DNA from: DATKZM01 sp035527975
GTDB lineage: Bacteria; Pseudomonadota; Alphaproteobacteria; JAPULJ01
Direction of reading: 5' to 3'
DNA: 64,000 nucleotides
Assembly (NCBI GenBank): GCA_035527975.1
Contig: DATKZM010000115.1
Location: forward strand, 12,158 to 76,157
Positions 34,869 to 43,897 of this stretch are shown here, piece after piece (the first letter of the stretch is position 1; each line of letters opens with the position of its first letter). Below the pieces are notes generated by a model. It saw only the letters and a program-made list of their open reading frames with translations, was not told the DNA's origin and ran no database searches. The translations under genes were made by a program, and so were the position numbers.

Positions 34869-36776
34869 TTACCGTTTGGCGGTGCTTCGGCCATCCTGCG
34901 GTTTGTAGATCGGCCAGGCGCCGGCGGCAACCTGATCGAGCGAGGCCGGCTGCTGGCTCAAACGCTCGCGGTAGGCCCACAGATTGGCCAGCACCCGCAC
35001 GACATAGCCGCGGGTCTCGCGGTACGGAATGCTCTCCAGGAACAACAGTGGGTCGTTGCGGTGGTCGACATTGGTGTGCCACTTTGCGACCGCGCCCGGA
35101 CCGGCGTTATAGCCGGCGACGGCATAGATGATGTTGCCGTTGATGCCGTCGCGGGCGAGCAGGAAGTTCAAATACTTCTGGCCAAGCGAAATGTTGAGCG
35201 CCGGATCGAAAAGCCGGTTGCGGCCGCGCCGCCAGCGCAGACGCCGGTCCTGCGCGACGATGCTCGCCGTGCGCGGCATGAGCTGCATAAGCCCGCGCGC
35301 GCCGACATGGCTGCGCGCCCGTGTGCGGAAAGCTGATTCCTGGCGCATCACCGCATAGACGAGCGCCCGGTCGATGGTGAAGCCCTCACGCGGCCGCCAT
35401 TTGGGCACCGGATAGAGGCCGCCGTCGATCTTCTTGCCGTCGCGCCGGGTCATCAGTCGCGCCACCCGCAGCGAAAGCCCCGGCATGTTGCCGGCCTGGG
35501 CCACCGCGAGGAGGGCAGCGCCCAATCCCGGATCGCCGCCGCGATAAAGCCGCCGCAATTCCTGTTCGGCGAGCGCGCGCTGGCCAACCTGGACGAGCGC
35601 GATCGCGCGCACCGCCGCGGAGGATTCCAGCAGCCGGTCCATGTCGGCGCCGGAGCCTTCAGGGACCTTCCAGTTGAAACGGGTGCCAAGGCCGAGCTGG
35701 CGGCGGGCGAGGATGCCGTAGAAGGTGCCCGCGTGCTGGGCGGCAGCGTCGATCCAGCGGTTGACCTGCTCGGGCTGGCGGTTGCGCAGGCGCGCCCGCG
35801 CGGCCCAGTAAGCGGCCGCCGATTCGGTCCAGTCCGAAACGCCGTTCATTTGCGCCAGCGCCTCGAAATGGGTCGCTGCTTCTTCGTATCTTGCCAGGCG
35901 GAAGGCGGCCAGGCCGAGCGTCCACTGGGCAAACGTAAGACGCGCGCCCGTGCGCTCATGCGCGGCTTTCGCCATGGCATAGGCTTTTTCGGTCTGGCCG
36001 TGCGCCATCAGCCGGAAGGCCAGGCGGGTGCGATAGAGATCGGTCAGCGCCGGGCCCAGGCTGCGCTGGTAGCGCCGCGAGTTAAGGATGCGCTCGGCCC
36101 GCGTCAGGCGGCCATAGGCGATGTGGCGGCCAATCGACCGGCGCAGCCAGCGCGTGCGGCGCAGCGCGCGGGCGCTCGCCACGGGTCGGGCGCCGCGATA
36201 ATTGCTGCCCGCTACCTCGCCGCCATCGCCCAGCGAGACGGTGCGCGGCGTGCGCGGATTGCCGGCGCGGCGCGGCTTGCGCCGCAGGGCGAGCTTGTAG
36301 AGGCGCGCCGAATCGGGATGGTCGGCATAGCGTGCCATCCAGGCGCTCAACTGGCGATAGCCCACCCGGTAGCCGCGGCCCATGTAGCGCTGGAACAGCA
36401 CATGGCCGAGCAGGATACGGTCGGAAAGCTGGGCGATCTCGCGGTCGGCGGCGCGGTACTGGCGGCTCGCCTGCAGCGCGAAGATGCGCCGATAGCGGGC
36501 CACGTCGCCTGATTTCAGGATCTGCGGCAGCTTGATCTCGCCGCGCGGCACGCCGACCTTGACGATGGGTTTGGCCGCCTTGGCGCCGGCATTGGCGGCC
36601 GGGCCGCCGGCGCTGGTCTTCACGGCGGCGGCGGTGGGCGGGCCGCCCTTGGCGCCGTAGTTCTGTGCGCCATAGCTCCGCGCGCCGGTATCCTGGCTAA
36701 TCCCCTGAGCGAGTCCCGGAGACGCGGCGACGGTGGCCGCAGCGGCGAGAATCAGTGGAATCGCAAAGCGTTGCAT
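34869..36776 (-). CDS. slt: soluble lytic murein transglycosylase (Slt70-like)
   Basis: Cleaves peptidoglycan between MurNAc and GlcNAc in the periplasm. 635 aa from the ATG at 36776, which has AGGAG 9 bases upstream; a TTG at 36782 is also open. A signal peptide covers residues 1-23. A long alpha-superhelical region (about 70-450) precedes the catalytic domain: MRQESAFRTRARSHVGARGLMQLMPRTA, with the catalytic Glu in RQESAF, then AVAGYNAGPGAVAKW and SIPYRETRGYV. MoaB and DUF2927 genes follow. Confidence 0.92.
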   Translation of the reverse strand: MQRFAIPLILAAAATVAASPGLAQGISQDTGARSYGAQNYGAKGGPPTAAAVKTSAGGPAANAGAKAAKPIVKVGVPRGEIKLPQILKSGDVARYRRIFALQASRQYRAADREIAQLSDRILLGHVLFQRYMGRGYRVGYRQLSAWMARYADHPDSARLYKLALRRKPRRAGNPRTPRTVSLGDGGEVAGSNYRGARPVASARALRRTRWLRRSIGRHIAYGRLTRAERILNSRRYQRSLGPALTDLYRTRLAFRLMAHGQTEKAYAMAKAAHERTGARLTFAQWTLGLAAFRLARYEEAATHFEALAQMNGVSDWTESAAAYWAARARLRNRQPEQVNRWIDAAAQHAGTFYGILARRQLGLGTRFNWKVPEGSGADMDRLLESSAAVRAIALVQVGQRALAEQELRRLYRGGDPGLGAALLAVAQAGNMPGLSLRVARLMTRRDGKKIDGGLYPVPKWRPREGFTIDRALVYAVMRQESAFRTRARSHVGARGLMQLMPRTASIVAQDRRLRWRRGRNRLFDPALNISLGQKYLNFLLARDGINGNIIYAVAGYNAGPGAVAKWHTNVDHRNDPLLFLESIPYRETRGYVVRVLANLWAYRERLSQQPASLDQVAAGAWPIYKPQDGRSTAKR

Positions 36777-36906
36777 GAACAAGTTCTCCTGTGGGGAAGG
36801 GACGCGCGCGCGGGCAATCTGGGCGGCACGCTAGCGCCTATAGACCCTATTCGGACTCGAATTGCAAAACATCCCTTGCATACCCGGGTCCTCGGTTTGC
36901 GTTTCT

Positions 36907-36958
36907 TAGATCAAGATCGTCCCAGATCGCGGCGATCTGGGACGTGAATCTTGATCTA
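36907..36958. repeat. inverted repeat 1 in the 36777-37158 gap
   Basis: TAGATCAAGAT at the left pairs with ATCTTGATCTA at the right; inner arms CGTCCCAGATC and GATCTGGGACG pair with a three-base bulge. The gap of 382 bases between divergent slt and the ICL/PEPM gene has no gene; it holds this and the next palindrome plus an AT-rich stretch near 37055-37120. Confidence 0.75.
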
Positions 36959-36969
36959 TCACATATATT

Positions 36970-37018
36970 TAGAGCACGATCGCGTCACACCAGATCGCTG
37001 TGACGCGATCGTGCTCTA
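36970..37018. repeat. inverted repeat 2, perfect 20-base arms
   Basis: The arm TAGAGCACGATCGCGTCACA (36970-36989) and its exact reverse complement (36999-37018) enclose a nine-base centre, CCAGATCGC. Twelve bases separate it from repeat 1. The centre of both repeats contains AGATCGC, so they may be related units. Confidence 0.8.
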
Positions 37019-37158
37019 GTCCAAGAGGACGCCAGAATACGGCCAAAACCGTTAATTTTCGTTGAGGTTTGGGGGCGGGGTTATTGACGAGTTTCGAACA
37101 AAAATAGTACAAATATCCAGTCCGTGGCAACCTGCCAATCCAATCCCGGGGAGCATCC

Positions 37159-37989
37159 ATGAGCCAAAGCCAGGCCGAGAAGGCCGAGATCTTTGCCGCA
37201 TTGCACGAGCGCGACGGCGCCTTTGTGATCCCCAACCCATGGGATATCGGCACTACCCGCATCCTGGAGGCGCTGGGCTTCGAGGCGCTGGCGACAACCA
37301 GTGCCGGCTACGCCCATTCGCGCGGGCTGCGCGATGGCGCCAATGCGATCGGCCGCGAGGAGATGCTGGCCCATGCGCGCGAGATCGTCGAAGCCAGCGA
37401 CTTGCCGGTCTCCGCCGATCTGGAGAACGGCTTTGGCGATGCGCCCGAGGACGCGGCGCAAACCATCCGGGGCGCGATCGGTGTGGGCCTGGCCGGCGCC
37501 TCGATCGAAGACGCGACGATGGATCCCGCGAACCCGATCTACGATAAGGCGCTCGCGGTCGAGCGCATCGCCGCGGCGGTTGAAGCCGCGCGGACCGCCA
37601 ACTTCCCCTTCATGCTGACCGCGCGGGCGGAGAATTTCATTCACGGCCGTCCCGATCTCGACGATACGATCGCGCGTCTCACCGCCTTCGAGGCGGCCGG
37701 CGCCGACGTGCTCTACGCGCCGGGCCTGCGGTCGCTCGATCAGATCCGCGCGGTTTGCGAGGCAGTTTCCAAGCCGGTGAACGTGGTTGCCGGGCTCGGC
37801 GGCGTTGCGTTCACGGTTGCCGAGCTGTCGGAGGCTGGGGTGCGCCGCATCAGCCTCGGCTCGACGCTCTCGCGTCTGGCTTTCGGCGCCTTCATCCGCG
37901 CGGCCAAGGAGATGCAGGAGGACGGCACTTTCGGCTTTTCCGCCGACGCCGTGCCTTACGCGAACTTGCAGGACTATATGAAGGGGTGA
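37159..37989 (+). CDS. isocitrate lyase/phosphoenolpyruvate mutase family enzyme
   Basis: 276 aa, a TIM-barrel of the ICL/PEPM superfamily. Conserved features are the substrate loop IPNPWDIGTTRIL, the metal-binding region SADLENGFGDAPEDAAQTI, GASIEDATMD, and FMLTARAENF. The short catalytic loop and absence of KKCGH-type isocitrate-lyase motif suggest a carboxyphosphonoenolpyruvate- or methylisocitrate-lyase-like C-C lyase acting on a small keto acid. Converges with the CoA-transferase gene. Exact substrate not predicted. Confidence 0.85.
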   Translation: MSQSQAEKAEIFAALHERDGAFVIPNPWDIGTTRILEALGFEALATTSAGYAHSRGLRDGANAIGREEMLAHAREIVEASDLPVSADLENGFGDAPEDAAQTIRGAIGVGLAGASIEDATMDPANPIYDKALAVERIAAAVEAARTANFPFMLTARAENFIHGRPDLDDTIARLTAFEAAGADVLYAPGLRSLDQIRAVCEAVSKPVNVVAGLGGVAFTVAELSEAGVRRISLGSTLSRLAFGAFIRAAKEMQEDGTFGFSADAVPYANLQDYMKG

Positions 37990-38003
37990 GGGGATTTCAC
38001 CCG

Positions 38004-38074
38004 CACGCGTCATTTCGGCCGGAGGGAGATATCCCCCCACGCGTCATTTCTCCCTACGGTCGAAATGACGCGTG
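38004..38074. repeat. direct plus inverted repeat of CACGCGTCATTTC
   Basis: Two direct copies of CACGCGTCATTTC (38004-38016 and 38038-38050) are followed by one inverted copy, GAAATGACGCGTG (38062-38074). The second and third form a hairpin with a CTCCCTACGGTC-type loop. Lies between two convergent genes and may end transcription. Confidence 0.65.
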
Positions 38075-38140
38075 GAATTCTTCGGGCTTTACCTTTGTGA
38101 AGTTCCCGGCTTTTGTGAAATTCGCGGCGCCCGCCATGCT

Positions 38141-39352
38141 TCAGACGCTCAGGATCACGCCGGCCGCCGCCAGGGCGCGCACGTCATCCTCGCCTCGTCC
38201 CATCGCGCGGAGCACCTCGTCCGTATGCTCGCCGAGCCGCGGCGCGACGTTGTGCGCAAGCGCCGCCGCGTCGATCGCGGGCGGGTTGACGGCCGGCAGG
38301 CGGCCCAGCTGCGGCTGGTCGAACCAGGAAACGATGCCCGCTTCGTCGAGGGCGCCATCGGCCAAGGCTTGGCCGTAGTCTCGCACTTGCGCGGCGCTGA
38401 CGTCGGCGGTTTCAAGCGCGGCCAGAAGATCGGCGGCACTGCGTTGACCGGTGGCTGACGCGATCGCCTTGTCGAGCGCCTCGCGGTTGGCCATGCGGTC
38501 TTCCAGCGCGCGAAAGCGCGGATCGTCGATCAGCGCTTCCAAACCGAGCGCTGTGGCCAAGGCCACGAAGTCGCTGTCGCGCAGGGTGGTGATTGCGATG
38601 GCGCCGTCGCCTGCGGGGTAGAGTCCGACGGGGCTTGCCTGCTCCGGCGGCGGCGCGCCGTCGTCGAGATGGTATTCGAGGATCTTGCCGGCCTGGAAGG
38701 CGGCCGCGCTCTGTAATAGGGAAATGTCGAGGTGACGACCGCGCTCCGCGCCGCCGTTCAAGCGCGCGGTCAGGCGTTCATAAAGCGCGGCGCTCGCGGC
38801 CTGGCAGGCATAGAGGCCCGTCGCCACGTCGATCGGCACGATGGGGACCTTGCGCGGGCGCCCGTCGCGGTCGCGGTTGAAGGCAGCCATGCCCAGATGC
38901 GCCTGCAGGATTGTGTCGGTGGCGGGCCGCCCGCGCGCCGGGCCGGTCTGCCCGTAGCCGGTGACCGAGACATAAACGACGCCGGGATTGGTCGCGGCGA
39001 CCGCTTCGTAGCCAACGCCGAGGCGGTCGGTGATGCCCGGCCGGAAGTTCTCCACCAGCACGTCGGCGCGGCCGGCCAGCTCGGCGACCACCGCGCGGCC
39101 TTCGTCGGTCTTGAGGTCGATGGCGATGCTGCGCTTGCCGCGGTTGAAGGATGCGAACAGTGCCGACATTTGCCGGCCTGGTGTGCCGAGCGGACGCAGC
39201 CAGTCGCCCTCCAGCGGCTCGACCTTGATCACATCGGCGCCTTGCATTGCCAGGAGCTGTGCGCAGTAAGGGCCCGCGATGCCCTGGCTCAGATCGACGA
39301 CCGCGAGGCCCTTGAACGGCGCCAACGCGGGTATTCCTGTAAGTGCGGTCAC
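38141..39352 (-). CDS. family III CoA-transferase (CaiB/BaiF)
   Basis: 403 aa, GTG start. Transfers CoA between carboxylic acids. Typical segments are VVDLSQGIAGPYCAQLLAMQGADVIKVE, FNRGKRSIAIDLK, DVLVENFRPGITDRLGVGY and VYVSVTGYGQTGPARGRPATD. The aspartate in the last-named stretch is the probable nucleophile. Substrate pair unknown. Uracil-DNA glycosylase gene lies 15 bases upstream on the same strand. Confidence 0.9.
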   Translation of the reverse strand: MTALTGIPALAPFKGLAVVDLSQGIAGPYCAQLLAMQGADVIKVEPLEGDWLRPLGTPGRQMSALFASFNRGKRSIAIDLKTDEGRAVVAELAGRADVLVENFRPGITDRLGVGYEAVAATNPGVVYVSVTGYGQTGPARGRPATDTILQAHLGMAAFNRDRDGRPRKVPIVPIDVATGLYACQAASAALYERLTARLNGGAERGRHLDISLLQSAAAFQAGKILEYHLDDGAPPPEQASPVGLYPAGDGAIAITTLRDSDFVALATALGLEALIDDPRFRALEDRMANREALDKAIASATGQRSAADLLAALETADVSAAQVRDYGQALADGALDEAGIVSWFDQPQLGRLPAVNPPAIDAAALAHNVAPRLGEHTDEVLRAMGRGEDDVRALAAAGVILSV

Positions 39353-39367
39353 GCGTGCGCTTCGATG

Positions 39368-40252
39368 CTAGTCGCCATCGAGCTTGGCCTGGATTGCCAG
39401 AAGATCGCGCCAGGCCTCGCGCTTGCCGGCGGGCGAGCGCAACAGGTAAGCCGGATGGAAGGTCGGCATCGCCGGCAGCGTGATGCCGCCGGGCAGCGTG
39501 AAGTCGTGCCAGCGTCCGCGCAGCCGCATGATCCCTGTCGTCGTGTCGAGCATGGTTTTGGCGGCGGTGCCGCCGACGAAGACGAGCACCTTGGGTCCGG
39601 CAAGCTCGATGTGGCGGTGGACGAAGGGCAGGCAGGCGGCGATCTCGGCCGGCGTCGGGTTGCGGTTTCCGGGCGGCCGCCAGAACAGCATGTTCGAAAT
39701 GTAGGCGCCGGCGCGGCCCTGCTCGCCGCGCTTCAAGCCGATCCAGGCGATCATCCGGTCGAGCAACTGCCCGGAGACGCCGACGAAAGGCAGGCCTTGC
39801 CGGTCCTCCTCGGCGCCGGGCGCCTCGCCAATGAACATGACGTCGGAGGCCGGATCGCCGTCGGCGAAAACAGTGTTGGTCGCGGTCTCCTTGAGCGCGC
39901 AACCCTCGAAGGCCTCGACGGCGGCCCTGAGCTCGGCGAGCGTGGAACAGCCGCCGGCGATCGCGCGCGCGCTTTGCGCTTCGGCATCTGACGAGGCGAG
40001 CGGGCGCGGTGCCTGCCGGGGTGGCGCGGGCGGCGTGGACGCCGGCGCAGAGGATGGCTCGACCGGCGCCGGTTTCGCAGCGGGCCGCGCTGGTTCCTGC
40101 GCTGCGCGTTGCGCGGCCGCCATCGCGGCAATCGCGTAGCGGTCGACCGGGGTCTCGCCGATGGCCTCGTCCGCGCCGGCTTCGATCTGCCAGCGCAGCG
40201 CCGCCGTCATTTGCGCTCTTGTCGTCCCGGGGGTTGTCGTGGGGGTCGTCAT
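39368..40252 (-). CDS. uracil-DNA glycosylase, family 4/5-like
   Basis: 294 aa from the ATG at 40252; other in-frame starts are 40264 and 40210. The N-terminal 90 residues are Ala/Pro-rich. Catalytic motif GEAPGAEEDRQGLPFVG, then ISNMLFWRPPGNRNPTPAEI and the C-terminal HPAYLLRSP are characteristic of family 4 UDG. Only three cysteines lie in the expected cluster region (GGCSTL, EGCALK, AACLPF), fewer than the four ligands of classical iron-sulfur family 4 enzymes. Shares the divergent promoter gap with the ETF-QO gene. Confidence 0.85.
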   Translation of the reverse strand: MTTPTTTPGTTRAQMTAALRWQIEAGADEAIGETPVDRYAIAAMAAAQRAAQEPARPAAKPAPVEPSSAPASTPPAPPRQAPRPLASSDAEAQSARAIAGGCSTLAELRAAVEAFEGCALKETATNTVFADGDPASDVMFIGEAPGAEEDRQGLPFVGVSGQLLDRMIAWIGLKRGEQGRAGAYISNMLFWRPPGNRNPTPAEIAACLPFVHRHIELAGPKVLVFVGGTAAKTMLDTTTGIMRLRGRWHDFTLPGGITLPAMPTFHPAYLLRSPAGKREAWRDLLAIQAKLDGD

Positions 40253-40371
40253 GCGCGCGAGCATAGCATCGGGGTCATCGCGGGGGCTATCGCGCTCATC
40301 GCCGGGATTATCGCGATGGCAGACTGTGCTATAAGGCCGGTCGCCTGGACACGAATGCACGGATGTGGGGC

Positions 40372-42018
40372 ATGGAACGCGAATCGATGGCCTATGACGT
40401 CGTGATCGTGGGCGGCGGACCGGCTGGTCTCGGCGCAGCGATCCGGCTGAAACAACTGGCGGCCGAACAGGAACGCGAGATCGGCGTCTGCCTGTTGGAG
40501 AAGGGCTCCGAGGTGGGCGCGCATATTCTCTCCGGCGCGGTCCTCGAGACCCGCGCGCTCGACGAGCTGATCCCCGACTGGAAGGACAAGGGCGCGCCGC
40601 TGAAGACGCAAGTGAGCGCCGAGAAGTTCCTCTTCCTGACCGCCAAGGGCGGGGTCTCGTGGCCGACGGCGTTGCTGCCGCCGGCGATGAAGAACCACGG
40701 CAACTACATCATCAGCCTCGGTAATCTCTGCCGCTGGCTTGCCGAGCAGGCCGAAGCGCTGGGGGTGGAAATCTATCCGGGCTTTGCCGCCGCCGAGCTG
40801 CTCTTCAACGAGGACGGCTCGGTCAAGGGCGTGGCCACCGGCGATATGGGCATCGGCAAGGATGGCGAGAAGCTCGACAGCTACGAGCCCGGCATCGAGT
40901 TGCACGCGAAATGGACCTTCTTCGCCGAAGGCTGCCGCGGCAGCCTCGGCAAGCAGCTCATGGAAAAGTTCAGCCTTGGCGACGGCGCACAGATGCAGAC
41001 CTACGGCATTGGCCTCAAGGAACTCTGGGAAGTCGACCCGGACAAGCACCAACAAGGGCTCATCGTTCATACCGCCGGCTGGCCGCTCGACGCCAAGACC
41101 TATGGCGGCTCGTTCATCTATCATTTGGAGGACAATCAAGTCGCCGTCGGCTTCGTGATCGGGCTCGACTATCAGAACCCGCATATGAGCCCGTTCGACG
41201 AGTTCCAGCGCTTCAAGCTGCATCCCAAGATCAGATCCACCTTCGAGGGCGGCCGGCGCATCGCCTACGGCGCGCGGGCGCTCAACGAAGGCGGCATGCA
41301 ATGCCTGCCCAAGCTCACCTTTCCGGGCGGGGTGCTGATCGGCTGCGAGGCGGGCACCCTCAACATGCCCAAGATCAAGGGCACCCATACGGCGATGAAG
41401 TCGGGCATGCTGGCGGCCGAAGCGGCGGCCGCCGCGCTTGGCACCGACGATCCGCCGTCTGAGCTCACGGGCTATGCCGAGGCCTTCAAGAAATCCTGGG
41501 TGCAGAAAGAACTCCATGCCGCGCGCAATGTGCGGCCGGCCTTCAAATGGGGCCTCATGCTGGGCACCCTCGTCACGGGCATCGATCAGGTGTTGTTCCG
41601 CGGCAAGGCGCCGTGGACGCTGAAGCATGCCCACGCCGACAACGAGACATTGAAGAAAGCGGCGGACGCCAAGCCGATCGATTACCCCAAGCCCGACGGC
41701 AAGATTTCCTTCGACAAACTCTCCTCGGTCTTCATCTCCAATACCAATCACGAAGAGAACCAGCCGGTTCACCTCAAGCTCGCCGATGAGAGCGTCGCGG
41801 TCGACCACAACCTCGCGCTCTACGATGCGCCGGAGGAGCGCTACTGTCCGGCCGGCGTCTACGAGATCGTGCGCGACGACGATGGGTCGAACCCGCGCCT
41901 GCAGATCAACGCCCAGAACTGCGTGCACTGCAAGACCTGCGACATCAAGGACCCGAAGCAAAACATCACCTGGGTCACGCCGCAGGGTGGCGGTGGGCCA
42001 AATTATCCTAATATGTAA
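40372..42018 (+). CDS. electron-transfer flavoprotein:ubiquinone oxidoreductase
   Basis: 548 aa. Passes electrons from ETF, reduced by fatty-acid and amino-acid dehydrogenases, to ubiquinone at the membrane. N-terminal FAD-binding GGGPAGLGAAIRLKQL; quinone-binding and membrane-associating central part (WTFFAEGCRGSLGKQL, GGMQCLPKLTFPGG). C-terminal 4Fe-4S ligands are the Cys of RYCPAGVYE plus the C-x2-C-x2-C in NCVHCKTCDIKDP. Alternative starts are 40363 and 40387. EtfAB genes are not in the window. Confidence 0.95.
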   Translation: MERESMAYDVVIVGGGPAGLGAAIRLKQLAAEQEREIGVCLLEKGSEVGAHILSGAVLETRALDELIPDWKDKGAPLKTQVSAEKFLFLTAKGGVSWPTALLPPAMKNHGNYIISLGNLCRWLAEQAEALGVEIYPGFAAAELLFNEDGSVKGVATGDMGIGKDGEKLDSYEPGIELHAKWTFFAEGCRGSLGKQLMEKFSLGDGAQMQTYGIGLKELWEVDPDKHQQGLIVHTAGWPLDAKTYGGSFIYHLEDNQVAVGFVIGLDYQNPHMSPFDEFQRFKLHPKIRSTFEGGRRIAYGARALNEGGMQCLPKLTFPGGVLIGCEAGTLNMPKIKGTHTAMKSGMLAAEAAAAALGTDDPPSELTGYAEAFKKSWVQKELHAARNVRPAFKWGLMLGTLVTGIDQVLFRGKAPWTLKHAHADNETLKKAADAKPIDYPKPDGKISFDKLSSVFISNTNHEENQPVHLKLADESVAVDHNLALYDAPEERYCPAGVYEIVRDDDGSNPRLQINAQNCVHCKTCDIKDPKQNITWVTPQGGGGPNYPNM

Positions 42019-42136
42019 GCGATCGGCGATATGTCATCGAGGCAAGTCTGACCGGGCATCGTTCACTTCGTCTTCATCCTACGGCGGATGATATCGGGGC
42101 CGGTACCATCAATTCACCAGACGGAACGGCAGAAAT

Positions 42137-43897
42137 ATGACGGGTTTGAAGCATCTGACAGCGCCTGTGCGGCCGCGCGGCTGGATTGGCGGGATCGCGG
42201 GCGTGGCGGCGATTGCTTCGCTTGGGCTGGCCGCGCTGGGAGCAACGGCGCAAAATCCCGCTGCGGCGGAATCGGGCAAGAGCTCGTCCTTCCAGCCCGA
42301 GACCCCGTCGGGCGCCTATCTTGCGGGGCGGCATGCCGAGGGGCGCTTTGCGCTCTCCGAGGCGGCAACGCTCTACGCCCGCGCGCTTGCCGACGATCCG
42401 GACAACGCCGAGCTTCTCGCGCGCACGCTCTATCTGATGGTCACCGTCGGGCGCATCGACGCGGCGCTTCCACTGGCCCGGCGCGTGATCGCCAAGCAGC
42501 CGCAGGCGCGTCTGGCCAACCTTGTGCTCGCGGTCGACGCGGCCAAGCGCAAACGCTACGCCGACGCACTTGGCCACCTCCAACCGCAACCCAAGCGCGG
42601 CGCCAACCAGGTGTTGATACCGCTGATGCAGGCCTGGCTCGAATACGGTGCGGGAAATCGCGACAAAGCCCTGCGCACCCTGCGCGAGGTCGAGAAGGTT
42701 GCCGGTTTTGCCAATTACTATTATCTGCACAGCGGGTTGATGCTGGAGATGGCAGGCCGCGCCAAGGCGGCGGAAGCAAGCTACAAACAGGCATTGGCCG
42801 ACGAGGCCCGCATTGGCTTGCGGATGATCGAGGCGATCGGCGTGTTCTACGAACGCACCGGCCGGCCGGCCGAGGCGGCGGCGCTTTACCAGAAATATCA
42901 GAAGCGCACGCCCGATACGCTCGGTTTGCAACTCGCATTGGAGCGCGCCCGCCGCGGCGGCAAGGCGGCGCCGTTCTTGGCCACCCCGGGCGAGGGCGTG
43001 GCCGAGGCGCTGTTCGATGTGGCGAGCGCCGTGCGGCGCGGCCGCCGCCGCCGCCAGTCACTGATCTACTCCCGGCTTGCACTGCATCTGAAACCCGATT
43101 TCGGACCGGCCATGGTGCTGATCGCGGCTGTGCTTGATGAACGCGGTCAACGTGCGGCGGCCGTGCGCCTCTATCAGGCCGTACCCAGGCGCTCGCCGCT
43201 GTCGTGGTCGGCGCGGCTCGCCGCGGCCCAGGCGCTCAACCGCATCGACCGTGGCGCCGAGGCGGCGCGGATCCTGCAAGCCATGGCCGGCGAGCGGCCC
43301 AAGCGTTTCGATGCCCTGGTCGCGCTGGGCGATCTTCACCGCGGCAAGGAGCGCTTCGCCCAGTCCGTCAAAGCCTATGACCGCGCCTTTGCCCGCATTC
43401 CCAAGATCGAACGCCGGCATTGGGGCCTGCTCTATGCCCGCGGTATCGCGCTGGAACGCTCCAAGCAGTGGCTGCGCGCGGAAAAGGATTTCCTGAAGGC
43501 GCTCGAATTCGAACCCAACCAACCCTTCGTGCTCAATTATCTGGGCTACTCGTGGGTCGAGCAGGGCAAGAATCTCGACCGGGCACGCCAGATGATCGAA
43601 AAGGCCGTGAGCCTGCGCCGCAACGATGGCTACATCACCGACAGCCTCGGCTGGGTGCTTTACAAGATTGCTAAGTTCAAGGAAGCGGTGCCGCATCTGG
43701 AGCGCGCCGTGGCGCTGCGGCCCCAGGATCCGACCATCAACGACCATCTGGGCGACGCTTACTGGATGGTCGGCCGCCACCGCGAGGCCGAGTTTCAGTG
43801 GCGCCGTGCACTTTCGCTCAAGCCGGAGAAGGACCAGATCAAGGTCATCGAAGCCAAGATCAAGGACGGTCTGAAAAAGCCCGGCAAGAAACCGTGA
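42137..43897 (+). CDS. TPR-repeat protein
   Basis: 586 aa. A hydrophobic segment at about 17-40 is a signal or membrane anchor (IGGIAGVAAIASLGLAALGA). Repeated helical pairs fill the rest; the last four TPRs (from about 430) are the clearest (QPFVLNYLGYSWVEQGKNLD, DGYITDSLGWVLYKIAKFKEA). Proteins of this type in alphaproteobacteria are thought to be outer-membrane or periplasmic scaffolds. Its TGA overlaps the GTG start of ispE, so the two genes are translationally coupled. Confidence 0.85.
   Translation: MTGLKHLTAPVRPRGWIGGIAGVAAIASLGLAALGATAQNPAAAESGKSSSFQPETPSGAYLAGRHAEGRFALSEAATLYARALADDPDNAELLARTLYLMVTVGRIDAALPLARRVIAKQPQARLANLVLAVDAAKRKRYADALGHLQPQPKRGANQVLIPLMQAWLEYGAGNRDKALRTLREVEKVAGFANYYYLHSGLMLEMAGRAKAAEASYKQALADEARIGLRMIEAIGVFYERTGRPAEAAALYQKYQKRTPDTLGLQLALERARRGGKAAPFLATPGEGVAEALFDVASAVRRGRRRRQSLIYSRLALHLKPDFGPAMVLIAAVLDERGQRAAAVRLYQAVPRRSPLSWSARLAAAQALNRIDRGAEAARILQAMAGERPKRFDALVALGDLHRGKERFAQSVKAYDRAFARIPKIERRHWGLLYARGIALERSKQWLRAEKDFLKALEFEPNQPFVLNYLGYSWVEQGKNLDRARQMIEKAVSLRRNDGYITDSLGWVLYKIAKFKEAVPHLERAVALRPQDPTINDHLGDAYWMVGRHREAEFQWRRALSLKPEKDQIKVIEAKIKDGLKKPGKKP

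Noticed and set aside
34869..36782. Start at TTG 36782 for the lytic transglycosylase
   Set aside because: The ATG at 36776 has better ribosome-binding-site spacing and gives a normal signal peptide.
40249..41961. Long minus-strand frame antisense to ETF-QO
   Set aside because: It is a shadow frame of a GC-rich gene with clear protein motifs on the plus strand; the minus product has no recognisable features.
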